Source: Pomacea canaliculata (lineage: Eukaryota; Mollusca; Gastropoda; Architaenioglossa; Ampullariidae). Taken from it: 64,000 bases of DNA. Of this stretch, positions 10,311-22,613 are shown one piece after another. Below the pieces are notes generated by a model. The model had not been told where the DNA came from, did no database searches, and saw only the letters and a list, made by a program, of their open reading frames with translations. A program made the translations under genes and the position numbers. The stretch covers positions 22,873,868 through 22,937,867 of the forward strand of contig NC_037593.1 of NCBI RefSeq assembly GCF_003073045.1, written 5' to 3'. The stretch's first letter is position 1. Each line of letters starts with the position of its first letter.

Positions 10311-13300
10311 ATGGAAGCTTTATATCACCAAACTAATGCACTTATTCAAGAAGTTCAAAGAGATTTAGGTCGTCTGGAGAGGACCAGTGAAGACAAAGTT
10401 CATACTGTGGAAAATGAAATACAAACTCATCTGGACCATGTTATTGGTAACTGCGAGCGGCTGGAAATACTGGTTAACAAAGAGCCGCCAACAAGGCGTG
10501 CAAACGCTAAGATGAGGGTAGATCAACTGAAATATGACTGTCAACACGTTCAAGCGGCTCTTAGGAACCTTCAGCACAAGAGGTGAGATTATCACCTTAG
10601 TCCTAATATGGAAAGTGGTTTATATACAGTTAGTGTAGCATTATCTCGTTACATAAACATATGACATATTTAAATTTTGTAATGTACACCTATGCAATAA
10701 GAACAACAGCAATAATTGGATGGAAATGATAACTGATTAAAATCATGCCTATTTCATGTACAGCAAACTGGCAAATAATATGTAATGTAGTATAATAAAG
10801 AACATATAATGTAAAGGAAACCCAAACTGCTGAAATTTATTTTGTGCATTTTCACCAAAGTCTCAAAACCAGCCTAACTAGATTATTTTCAATTATATTC
10901 ATATAATTGGAGGGGCATAACACTTCTTTCCCTCACCAGCAAGGTCTTCAGCAAGATTGTTTTGTCAAGACTGACGGCAACTCTTGAGAAAGACCTCCGA
11001 CCACAGCAAGCAGGATTTCGTCCTGGGCGATCCTGCTCCGAACACATCTTCATTCTGCGACAGATTCTGGAGCAGAGCAAACGAATGGAACACACCCGCT
11101 GTACATCAATTCATCGACCTGGAGAAGGCTTTTGACAGCATCCACCGCGAGTCCTTATGGAAGATCCTGAGGCATTACGGAGTCCCTGCAAAACTTGTTC
11201 AGGTCATTTGCAATGCTGTACAGCGATTTCAAATCCCAGGTTGTCTGTGACACGGAGCTCACAGACCCCTTCAACGTCAGTACCGGGGTGAAGCAGGGCT
11301 GCATTCTTCGCCGTTTCTCTTCATCCTGGCCATGGACTGGATCATGAAGACTTCCACCGACAGTGAGAGGAGAGGGATCAGATGGACCATGACTATGACA
11401 GCAACAACAACGCTGGAAGACTTGGACTTTGCTGATGACATTGCCCTGCTGTCACACCGCCACCAGACATGCATGAAAAAACAAAGGCCTTCTCAGAAAC
11501 AGCTGGAAACCTTGGCTTTGAAGTCAGCCACAAAGAAAACGAAAGTATGAGAGTGAACGCCCAGAGTCCAAGACGGCATCAAACTAAATGGAGAAGAGAT
11601 TGAGGAAGTTGACAGTTTCACCTATCTTGGGTCCAAAATGTCAAACACCGGGGATGCGGAGGTGGAGATTCGAGCCCGACTGGCGAAAGCCAGCCAGGCC
11701 TTCGCCTCACTCAGGAGCACATGGAAGGCAAAAAACATCAGCCAGAAGATCAAACTGAGAATCTTCAAGTCAAATGTGATCAGCACCCTCCTTTACGGAT
11801 CAGAAATCATGGAAGATGACCAAAACCATCAGTAACAAGCTTGACGTCTTCCAAAACAGATTGCCTCAGGCGCATACTTAACATCTTTTGGCCAAATACC
11901 ATCAGCAACGAAGAACTCCACCGAAGAACTGAAACCGAGTCCATCACCACGCAGGTTCAACGAAGGCGGTTGGCGACTGGTGGACATGTGCTCCGCCAGC
12001 AGACAGCAGACCTTTCCAGAGTTGCCCTACGATGGACTCCAGACGGCCCGAAGAAAACGAGGCCGCCCAAGGAAACTTGGAGAAGAACAGTGGAAAGGAA
12101 TGAAAGGAAAGGGCTGGACATGGGGTCACCTAGAGCGGGTTTCAGCCGATCGACATCGGTGGCGGACTCTGGTTGAGGCCTTATGTGCAACCTGATGCAC
12201 AAAGAGGAATAGATAGATAGATAGGACAGTTTCCACAATCAACAATGTTGACCACAAATTAAGGTAAGATCAATGGAAAAGATGTGAAGATGGTAATAGG
12301 TCATACTATTACAGAAATTTAGAGAATATCTTCAAGCTCGTATGCTCTAGTCTAGGGCCAGTAAAAGCTAGGTATGAAAGTTAACTCTCTGGAGGCTGTC
12401 ATAATGGAAGTTCTTTGCTACATCTACACTGCGCCACTAAGTTTACTGCATGCCCCTGAATATGACATGGAGTTTGGTGGATACATGACCCTGAAGGCAC
12501 TTTAGTCATCGCCAACCTGGATTCTATGTTGAGAGCTCCATAGATCTGGGGTGACCCCAATAGATTCTGACCTAAACGTTTCATAGGAGAGGATGGCAAA
12601 CTGTGGCGATCCTTCTCTATAGGTCGGCACATCTGTTTGGATGAGACCACGAACTAATATACGTCTGTGGTGAGACACTTACCAGAATAAAATTATTTGT
12701 ATATCTGTCAACATTTGTACAACACTTCCAATTCCTTCCTCTGGAAATTGGAAAGCTTCGACCATTGCAAGGCCTGATGAGATTTTCCTATTGTTCTGAA
12801 CATTTCAACATTCGAGCTGTGCCTAGGATTGTTCCACAAAAGAAACATCTGAATAACAGTAGTGGAGGGACATTACCATCTCAGAGGGCACCAAAACATA
12901 TCTACAGTGACTCTACAACTGTGTTTTCCATTCTTATTATGTTTGTGTGTTTTTCTTTTTCTTTTTAGTATGCGCTTTTAGCCTGCCTTTAATTTTGGGA
13001 AAAAAGCGCTATACAAATTCAACATATATTATTATTATATGCTATAACACTTGAATTCAAGTTGAAACCTAGGTGTGTAAGTTAAAACCTACCAACTAAA
13101 AGGTCCTTAATTGTTCAAGGATTATGGCATAGATTAAATGAATGTTTGATTCATGTAAATGTGATTTTTTGGCTATTTGTATTTGCATTAACTGTAAAGA
13201 GCTGAGATATTGATGTAGAAAGAGTGTACACATTAACATAATTTTCTAAATTTTGAAAGTGCACAAGTATTTAAGTATAATAATAAGTAATAAGACATAC

Positions 13301-13748
13301 TGAGATCTTTTTTGATTCACTGATCCATATTATTTCTGAAAATAAATGTATTTGTTTTAACAGGTACATGAGGGCCCAAGAAGAACAAGAACGTGAGGCT
13401 CTTCTGTCAGCACCTTCACAACCAATGACCAACACAAAGAACCTCTATCGATATTTGACCCTGCATTACTGCAGTCACTCCACGATCATGCTAGTGCTCA
13501 TAAGCGATGGCATGATTTAATACGATTGAATGTCATCTACGATTAGTTACTTACGTAGTGTCAAGGCACAACACTTAAAAGGTGGATGCTCGACGAATTC
13601 GACATGCCAAAACACCACTTGACTTCACTAACACTGTTGATGAGGCTTATTGGAGGAGAACTGCACAGAGAAAGTCATATTAGTGTTTGGTTGTATGGTA
13701 GTGACTGTTATTATCATGTATCTAGTATGTGGCAAGTACTTCACCTAA
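10311..13748 (+). CDS. GOSR2: GOSR2 / membrin, Golgi Qb-SNARE, copy A: exon 1 intact, exon 2 damaged
   Basis: Exon 1 (10311-10582, GT donor at 10583) encodes the N-terminal 90 residues plus part of codon 91, with GRLERTSEDKVHTVENEIQ, CERLEILVNKEPPTRR, RVDQLKYDCQHVQAALRN and LQHKR, clearly membrin. Exon 2 (13364-13748, AG acceptor at 13362-13363) is recognisable from RYMRAQEEQEREALLS onward but carries several small indels that break the frame, unlike the intact exon at 29382-29751. Since the same locus appears on the other side of the N gap, these breaks are probably assembly errors near a contig end. The product acts in ER-to-Golgi and intra-Golgi vesicle fusion. The 2.8-kb intron holds an RTE-like insertion at 10905-12224. 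Confidence 0.85.
10583..10904. other. GOSR2 intron, 5' part (copy A)
   Basis: AT-rich intron sequence between the exon 1 donor and the RTE insertion. No other feature seen. Confidence 0.5.
10905..12224 (+). mobile_element. RTE-like LINE fragment in GOSR2 intron (copy A)
   Basis: Same family as 538-2047 but in plus orientation, starting at the NWRGITLL region of the RT. Frames show QQAGFRPGRSCSEHIF, IDLEKAFDSIHRESLWKILR, GVKQGC, LEDLDFADDIALLSHRHQ, EEVDSFTYLGSKMSNT and the C-terminal RHWRTLVEALCAT-like end. It terminates in a GATA repeat at about 12211-12224, the same tail as the first element. It retains the segment around TATLEKDLRPQ that the first copy lacks. Frame breaks occur every few hundred bases; some are shared with copy B and biological, others are copy-specific and probably sequencing errors. 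Confidence 0.85.
12225..13363. other. GOSR2 intron, 3' part (copy A)
   Basis: Single-copy intron sequence matching 28251-29381 with few differences. It ends at a polypyrimidine-like stretch and the AG acceptor at 13362-13363. The fragment near 12960-13035 ending AAAAGCGCTATACAAATTC resembles a generic interspersed repeat tail. Confidence 0.4.
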
Positions 13749-15791
13749 AAATGGTTTGTGTCTGGAAAAACCTTGATAAGCTCACATCTCCCTTGTTATA
13801 GTCAGTCTTTATAATTCTAACCAAATATTACAGATTAATTTCACGACCCATGACTTTACTTAAATCATTGGTATTATAAAACAGTCTCGCGTTTTCCCAA
13901 TCATTAATTTATGACAGACTTTTTTATAGTCTAATAGCATTACATAGGTAAACATTTCTAGATCTGAACAATTATTATCTGCAAAAACTTGTCATTTTCT
14001 ATTAAAATGTTAAAAACTGTCATTCCAAACTTGTTTATATTGTATGTACTTGCCATTTTCTTGTATGGATATTAAAGACAGTTAAAAGATAAACCAAGTT
14101 TAATATCCTTCTATTGCCATTTGTAAACAACAAGTTAGTCTTTATTAGAATGATGATAGGATGTCACAATTGTAATATGTTGGCAGACTATTTAACAGCA
14201 GTCAGAGCTGAACGCTGCCTCCTATTTTACTTTCTTCCGTGTCACCTGTTTTTCAAAACAGCATAGCATTGCTCAAATACTCTAACATATAAATATAACA
14301 AATAGGTTATTTCTTTGTGTTGATGTGTGGGTTTTTTTTTACTCGTTTGTTTAAATTACATGCGTGCATGGTTTTGCAAGCTATTGGGGCAGTGATTTTT
14401 TTTTTTTTTTTTTGGTTAAACAATGCATTCCACTAATATGCTGTCATCCCTCATAATGCTCACCACAGTAGAAAGGAAGAGTGAAATTACAGGAATGCGG
14501 ATAACTCTGGATGTGGGTATTGAGGGAAATTTACAGGCGGCCGGATATTGTAATTCTGGATGTGGGTAATGAGGTGGCCAACCTATTTGAGTAGAGGCTG
14601 CATTTTGGATATATGACAATTAATCTTGTCCGATAGATAAATGGCCCTATGACAATTAATTGGAGCAAAAGTTCAAACTATTTTGAAATCATCCTATAAT
14701 GTATCATTGTGTTAACTCAATAAATTAATACTAATGAAATTAATTAAATCTTATAAGCTTAAAACAAAGCGTCATAATAACTATGGTCACCGGTCATCTC
14801 TCGCCAACGCCGTAGTATAAATCGCCCCAACCCATAGCTTCATCCCGGCACTGAGAAAAGTGCTCAATTATCCCAAGCCCAAGAAGACGATTTAGCGAGT
14901 CAAATATCATACAATTCAAGTGCAAACTCGGATCATTCTGATCTGATTTTGGACCACACAGGAGCAAGCCCACTGGCAGACCTTATCACTTTTTTTCAGG
15001 AACCCCAGTAAACGTTCGTCCTAAGGCACCACGGAGAATATATTAAAGTTTAGGGCGAAGTACTGGTCCCTTGAGTCAGGAACGTCAGCCAGGCAGCGTT
15101 ATGTGCTTTACAGACCACCCACGTCACAACAGTAGATGTACTGGAGATACATGTACTATTACTACAACAGAGTGCGATGCGACGATGTGTGTGTGTTTTG
15201 TTGGACAGAGAGGTATAACGGTCTCCGGAGCCGACATGCAGCACAAACCAAATCGACGTGGGCATGTTCGTAATTGAGATGACACCGTGATTCCTGTCTC
15301 TCTGTCCCCATCCCCTCCAGCTTCCCAAACACATACACACTAACGAAAGCACACTACACTAATTCAAATGAATGAACAGAATTAAATGATAAGGTTATGA
15401 AATAAGCATCACCAACCACAACACTGCATGAAAGAACCATCGATATATAGCGCCTGTATTCGAGTACATTCACTTCGACGCGCACCCATAACACACAGAT
15501 ACTTAGTGCTACACAGTTGAGCATTTACCTTATTCACTGAATAACCCTGCGCGAACCAATTCAACGACAGAGCATACCGCACGACTGCTGCCTTGCGAGC
15601 GCAGAACAATTCAACTCCTAGGCATTCCTATACGCGGTGCCTGTACATCACCACCAAAGGATCAAGTTGAATGCCACATGCCACTCACACAGAAGAGGTG
15701 TTTGGTCCACAACCAAATCGACCTTATCCCTGAGACGGGGACATACGCAAGACGTTTATTAGCGAAGAAGGCTTGGCAGTCGACTTCTGTA
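13749..15791. other. GOSR2 3' region and GOSR2-FKBP11 spacer (copy A)
   Basis: This stretch aligns with 29752-31610 on the other side of the gap, with scattered indels. It contains a T-homopolymer at about 14397-14414 and no recognisable exon. At 15665-15735 a plus-strand frame reads LVHNQIDLI, reminiscent of the NQIDYI motif of LINE endonucleases. This may be the endonuclease remnant of the LINE whose RT end lies at 16269-16570. Confidence 0.35.
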
Positions 15792-16268
15792 CAGTCGACT
15801 TCCGTAGGTCTAGGAAATGGGCGCCCTCTGACTCATTTATAACATATTTATCATTGCTATGTTTTCCTATTATAAGCAAGCATCTCACTTCCGTACGTAA
15901 TCGCAAATCGGCCTGGCCAAAAGGACTTCCAAAACTGATAGATAAGCCGGTCAGCATGTTGATAACCGTTTGAAAATAGCCGCGGGAACGTTTGTAAGAC
16001 GTGTACTCTCCCCTCATCGACCCTGCGGCAGCCGATTTGCCTTTTAATAGGAAACCACGGTGTACGATACCGGCGCGCGGATTCCGGCCGTGCTCTGCGG
16101 GGTGCTGGAAGTGTCTTTAAACGAATGAACAAGAAAACATTTGGTTAGAAATTAAACGTCCATGCAAGTGAAAAAGGTTTTTCCTTAACTCAAACCTTCC
16201 TTACACTCAATGTGTCTTTGCCACGGTCCTTGAAGCTTGTGATCGTGACTTTAGCAGAAGTTCGACTG
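15792..16268. mobile_element. Tigger/pogo-like MITE (copy A)
   Basis: Copy A counterpart of the element at 31611-32079. It starts CAGTCGACTTCCGTAGGTC after TA and ends GCAGAAGTTCGACTG before TA. Indels relative to copy B blur the termini. Confidence 0.6.
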
Positions 16269-16570
16269 TACTAACGAAAAGATCCAAAGACTTTACCAGC
16301 AGACTGAAAAAGCTGCGAAAGCGACTATGGAATGGGAGACTAGGCACTTCGAAAAGGAGCAAGTTATAGCAATGGCAACGGCAAGCAGTGAGCCCTGATG
16401 TAATGGACTACTCAGCTCGAAAGGGGTAAACAAATTCCAAGAGTTACCATTGTACCATGGTAAGCGAGAGAGGAAGCAACCTGCTCAAGGCCGTAGTTAC
16501 CATATGCGCCCACTGCCAGTATATCTGCATCAGGACGGAAGAGCAGCGGCGAGCGAATGGCTGAGCTAGA
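16269..16570 (+). mobile_element. LINE RT C-terminal fragment (copy A)
   Basis: Counterpart of 32082-32370. The motif LTSRLKKLRKR, degraded from the copy B LTSRLKNSSKAYGMETS, is visible, followed by a degraded NGLQLER..N region. Frames are broken. Confidence 0.45.
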
Positions 16571-18759
16571 ATAGACTGCATTTAAGTAGTCGATAAACCA
16601 TAATAAGAATAAGGTTCGAAATTAGCGAAGTACAAACTGTATACGGATGTACACGTGAAACTATCAACCAAGGACGTTATAGACGTGGATAGAATATTGT
16701 TCGTGTGATCGTGGAAACAAAGACCACCAATAGTGGCAAAAGTGCAAGATGTTTTAAGGCCTATCGGTTCGTTCTCAGCTCTTAGCGCTTAGTTCTTTGA
16801 ATTCTCGGGGGATCTGAACACGTAACCAAGACTGTCAATTTCAGGCCATGATTATTATATGAGGCTAACCAATATACAATATCAATTCTGTAAAAAATGT
16901 TCGTACTTCCATACTCGGCTTCCGATAGTTTTTCACACCCACCGACACCCATTACATCTGCTGTAAGGGACACAACCTCGCCAAAAAAGACTTAGTAACT
17001 GATGACATTTATTTTCACTAGAAGGATATAACTAAGCTACTCATGCATGAAAAATCTCAGTGACAAGAATTTTTTAAAGAAAAGCAATACTTAATCATAT
17101 AAAGAGACATCACAGCTATTTCCGTTTTACCTGACATATGTTAGCTTAGAGCTACGTGCCAAGAAGCTCATTGCAGTGAACGTGTCCACAACTTCGAAAC
17201 GAAATAGATTGCTTTTCACATAAATAATATTTTGTTCTAGAAAAGAAACCTAAAATGGATACTTCCGTTAAAGTCGTTTCCTTTTGTCCTATCAATTTCA
17301 TTTTATCTAATGTGCATTTCAGTTGGCAAAAAGGAAGCGATCTTAAAGTGGACAAATCAACGGTACGTGTAACAAATTGTGACAAGTAAAGCCTCTACCG
17401 GATTTGCATCGGTTGTATGTTGAGGTTATGTGAGTTTCCTCTTAGATTTATATTTTATAGATTTTCAGTATTTATTCATCAGATTATTATCAGTTTAAAA
17501 CCAGATCAATGTCGTCGCGGTAGGATAGATGGTGATGCGAGGTTGCTAGTTCCATTACACAGTTAATAATCGACTCGGTCCAGTGAAATGTAAAGCCGGA
17601 TGACCAAGATGAGTGCGGTCATTACTGACAAGTAAAACCACATTTTCCCCCCATTATCTTCTTTGTTCAAAAGATTAAGCAGAAAAGCACGACATATTTC
17701 AGGTATCATTTAGTCCGAACCGAACTTATGTTCGAGGTTCCTAAACTAAGGCTAAATAATAATAAAGGATAATAAGTCACGAGTTTAGAGATAAACTAAA
17801 CTCATTTTTTTCCTCAGCAATACAAAGGTCCGAGGAAATGCAATGGAGGATACATGGTGCATCATCAATAAGTGGTTAACCAAACAATCAAAGCATAATT
17901 GCACTTAAGGACGCTATAGCAACCAAAGTAACACAGAAATAAAAAACTTGCAAAAAAAATAAGTGGGGGGGGGGGCGAGCTTTTGAGAATTTAACAACAT
18001 GCCACTGAAAGGGCACACCATCTTGGAAAACAATCTATGACCAAAGCGATTGGGATGACGTCACTGGGATTTTTACCTGCTGGATCAAAATCATTTTGAA
18101 CAGGCACCTTATGAAAGAGGCGAAGAGAAAGACATTGATGTGATATGTTTTTTCTTTTTAGGCAAGCGTTTAGCAAATACGACCATATGAAGAACACACA
18201 TTAATTATTTACATATTAAATTAATACAATGCCACCCGATACATTAGTTACTAATTTGATAATGAGCTGACTCGAAAGAATTGGTAGATCGACTGTGGAC
18301 AAAAATTACAGAGGACTTCAAATCCTAATAGCCAAAGAAACATCAGAAAAAAGCTGAACCTCTGCTCACATTTATAAAACCAGGTGATACGTATATATAT
18401 AGAGAGAGACTAAATAGTGGTACAGAGAATACAGTTGAAAAAAGGATACCATGGACTTGAAACCTGGTTTCTCGAAAGAAAGTTTAATCAGATTTACCGC
18501 TTCGCCTTGACAAAAAGCAAGGAATAATTTGCCCTGTCAGTGAGTCTACATATCGCTCATGGAGAGCTTTATTTCTAAAAAGTGACAGTGTGAATATACA
18601 TTTAGCTTAAAAATTTGGTGGCTTTACAAGACGTTTGTTGTCATCGCCCTGAGAAACTGTTCCTTATTGTACCTGAAGAACAAAGAGTGAGACGTGGGAA
18701 TTTTGTCCTATCAACAACAGCCAAACACTGAGATAGGTAGCACTTTTTATACGTTTGAG

Positions 18760-18977
18760 CAGACCTGGGCAACGCCGGCCCGCGTGGCCGATCCGCCTGC
18801 CTCCGTCTCTAACCGGCCCGCCGCTGCCGCCACCAGAATAACTAATATACAGATGGGTAAAACTGAGTTGTAACTATTAGTCCGGCCCTCTAGAACCCTC
18901 CCCATTTTCACCGGCCCTTTAAGAACATCCCAGTTTCTCATGTTCCGGCCCTTTGAAATATTAACTTGCCCACCCTG
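18760..18977. mobile_element. hAT-like MITE, GC-rich type (copy A)
   Basis: Counterpart of 34517-34746. It begins CAGACCTGGGCAACGCCGG and ends TTGCCCACCCTG, with TTTGAG-like flanks. Indels relative to copy B obscure the target-site duplication. Confidence 0.6.
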
Positions 18978-19739
18978 TTCTCTTGAGCATATATTAAGGA
19001 GCTAAACGTTCTTTGTGATCAGATATTGACAGTGAACTTTATAATTCTGTAGAGAGATATTCTCAGTGTGGTAACTAAAATTAAAACCTATGTGCACAAG
19101 AAAAAACAATCTACAGAATCAAATAGGTAGCAACGGTTGGCTACCCTTCAACCTAATCGGGATTGCCTGTCAAAAGCAGCTTACTAAGGTGTACTGGCGA
19201 CTTCTTGGATCACAGAAGATGCAAAGCTGTAGTAACCAGACAGAGGATCCTTGGATCCTTGGGCTGCATAGTGAGTATACGATGGCATAAAGCCCGAATC
19301 CACCAGGAGGGGCTAGCCCTGCGATTGGCTACCCCAATAACCCCAAACACCAACAGTCAGTAGCATCTGCTGGAGCGCATCCTTGCAAGACTAGTGCCTG
19401 CAAGGAGTTGGAGGTGGACTGGGGAGAAATAGGAAATCATGTCGGACTGCCCTTCCACTCACAGATTCAACATTTGGCGCTTGGCTGCTGTGTGTACTGC
19501 GAAAAATCCTTTACTAAAGTTGATAGAATTTGACAATTACGTTCTCAGTGGCATTTTGTGGGTGACGGTACTCAGCACAAAACACTTGTTACATTTGCTT
19601 TCAAATAAAGAGATTTAACTATATGCAAACTAGTGCTTACAGCCTTTAGACAGAAAAGCATTGTCGGCATGTTGTAATAGATGAATGGTGTTTGGTGAAT
19701 GTCATCTGCTGATAGTTCAGTATCCTGATAAAGAAAGGG

Positions 19740-19914
19740 CAGCGGATTCTCAACCTTTGTAGCTTGTGAGCCCCCCTGAGCGACAAAGGTACGTTCGCAC
19801 TCCCCCTTAGCCAGCAATGTAAGCTAAAAGGAAACTTTAACAAAATTACTACTCGTGCCCCTGTAAGCATGTCGCGCTCCCCATCGGGGGCCCGCCCCCG
19901 TTTGAACACCGCAG
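19740..19914. mobile_element. hAT-like MITE, CAGCGGTTCTCAA type (copy A)
   Basis: Counterpart of 35510-35689. It begins CAGCGGATTCTCAACC and ends GAACACCGCAG, followed by GAATAGGG. One inserted base in each terminus relative to copy B. Confidence 0.65.
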
Positions 19915-22437
19915 GAATAGGGGATATAAAGAGGACCTGTTCTTAGGTAATCAGCACTAGGCGCAAGCATCGGAATGCAAAAGAGAAAGCGAAGTTTTTT
20001 CAGTCCTGGCCCCTGAACAGAGCAGTCCAGGTGTGGGATTCTGGTATATTGATACCCTTGACAAAATCCGCTGTCGTCTCCAAGCGGACCATATATCCTC
20101 CACAAGCCAACAGGACAGCGTCCCAAACAGCAACAAACAACACACCCACAGTCCAAATATCACAACATCATACAAGCTGCAATACACTCCTAGCAAATCA
20201 ACAAATCAACAGATGCGACAATCTTAGAACACAATGGAGTCCGAAAGCAAAGGCTGTCAAAAACATACACGTCACTCACAGTCCCACGCGCCACTTAGGC
20301 TTAAGAACCGCCTACGACAAATGAACTTCATAGACCTAAAGTTCCAATGTTGGCTGACATATCAGACCCAAAAAATTCATGCAGTAGGCAACGTGTCAAG
20401 ATTCCTGGCAGAACGCAATTGCCATGATCATAGACCCCTCATCAAGTCTTCTGGACAAGGAAACATCCTGTACCGTGGTGTAGAAAAAGGAAGAGGAGCC
20501 ATGCCGACGTGTCAGTACCCATACCATGAGTGGAATCATAGACCATTTGTCCGTACATTGTCCTAGGCAGGGCATCTTGCCATTTGATCAAAATTAAAGT
20601 TCAGATTAAACGCACACTGCTTGTTAAGAAAGGAAGTGATGTTATGAAAAGTGGGAAGTCCAGTGGTGTATTTTGTGCCTAGCCAAAAACTTATGCTGGC
20701 AGCAATTGCTAAACCAATCAGTGACAACATCATTCAATAGTTCGGATAATAAAATTAATCTGTAAAAATCTGACTGTACTAAACATCGAGCTTTTCATGC
20801 ATTTTTGCTTTATAAAAATTTACATTTCGTTTAGATCTAGTGTAGATGCTCTATGTCATGCGCAGGTAGTATGGTGGCTGTGTCCCAACCAAGGTATCTC
20901 GATCCCCAGATGATTTAGATTACTGTTTTCGAACTTGTAAAACTATTTTCTTCACGCAAAGCAGAAGCTAGGAGGGTCAGTTAAAATCTCAGCGTGATGC
21001 TCTCACCTGCTCCAGTTAAATTTCTCTATTTTATCATCTGTCCCACCTCAACCCACCGACCTACTTCAACAGTGCTTGCAAAATAGCGGGCTGCTATTGC
21101 CTTGTCTTATTAGGGCTGCCACAGACTCTTCTTCTAGATCAGATGTGTGTGTGTAGTAGTGTGTTACAGGAAAGAGGGAGGAGAGCTGATGCATGGGGGA
21201 CGTTTTAGCTTGTGAAAGTGTTCAGGTTATAAAGTGCAGTGAGCCTGCAACTTAGCGGACTAATAGCAATCTACAAACTCCTGTTTTAAATTATAGGAAT
21301 CGGATCCTTGGAAGTAAAAAAAAATGTTAATCCATGATAATGTTGTATTGATATTAATTACGCGCTGATTTGTATAGGTTTGTGTTGGCAAATTTTTTGG
21401 ATACTTGAATGGCTCATATCAATAATTGTGTACGCGCACAATAAAATATAGTGCCACATTGTACTATCGCCTAAGGGGTACGTGACTTGAACAGTAGTTG
21501 GAATGCCATCAGTAAAGAAACGCTCAGCGAAATCCACTTGTCTTTCAAAACTTGGCAGAAAAACGAGTAATCCGGTTTCTCTTTTACTGTAATGTTTTAT
21601 TCAAACATTTGTTGTAGAGATTTAAACTAGCAAACCTCATAACTCACAGACTGGTTCTATTAAATTAAGTGTTGAATGTGTGTATAAAACACAGAAATGC
21701 GTTAATGCACTGATATGCCGATATAAATAGACAAATTAAGAAAGCAGCAGTTGATTTATGTAGTATAATGCTGTTCAAAATAGAAAATCATACTGTAAAT
21801 GATGAGCCATTAAGAAAGCCAGGTACATTTGATTCAAATTATGTCCTAGTTAAATGTTCGGTCGACCATAGTAATGCATGACGTTGGTAGATTGTCATTT
21901 AGTTAGGGCTGAAGCACTTTAAAATAGCAGTGGTTCTAAGAACCCTTACCTTCGTAAACTAGCATTAACCTTATATAGCTTGGAGGTTATTCAAAAAGAA
22001 AAATGTCCTGGCAAAAAATTTATTGAGACAAAGACTTTTTATGTCTGTATGTGGTAAAAGTAAGCTTCATTCAATAATAAAGCTGTATCTTTTACTTTCA
22101 GGTTGGGAAAACTTGGTATCAAGAATGTGTGTAGGTATGTCACTTTTAAATTTTATTCATTTCTCTAATGATACTAATTTAAAAAGGTACCATTTTAAGC
22201 ATTGGCATTGTGCATCATGTTGAAAATCGGCGAGCTAGTGAAGAAGATGCTGACCAAAGCGCAGGGGATTCACAATATCAGTATCGCATTTAAAGCCAAA
22301 TCTTTTTCATTTCCTTGTTTTTTTCTAAAACTGCTTAATCAAATGTTATGTAGGATTAGGTAAACAAAAGTCAATAGTTTATATAAGTTAATTATTCGAA
22401 AAATGAGTGTTGATTTACAATTTAAATTTAGTGTATT

Positions 22438-22613
22438 CAAGGCTTCTGCTAAGTGCTAAATCCTTGGGGTCCAAGGACCCCCTTCTTCAGATTTTTAAGA
22501 GGGGTCCCTGTATCTTTGCCCAATTTGAATGGGACCCTATTGTGATGAAATGAAGGGTCCTCCTGAACTCTTAATGCGGCACTGTATGCAATTTTTTGCT
22601 AAGCGAGAGCCCG
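22438..22613. mobile_element. CAGGGCTTCTGCT-type MITE in FKBP11 intron 4 (copy A)
   Basis: Counterpart of 38154-38328. It begins CAAGGCTTCTGCTAAG and ends GCTAAGCGAGAGCCCG. Confidence 0.55.

Noticed and set aside
17950..17975. G homopolymer (also at 33731-33742 and 9563-9572)
   Set aside because: A simple homopolymer. The first two are the same site in the two copies, and no G-quadruplex-type spacing is present.
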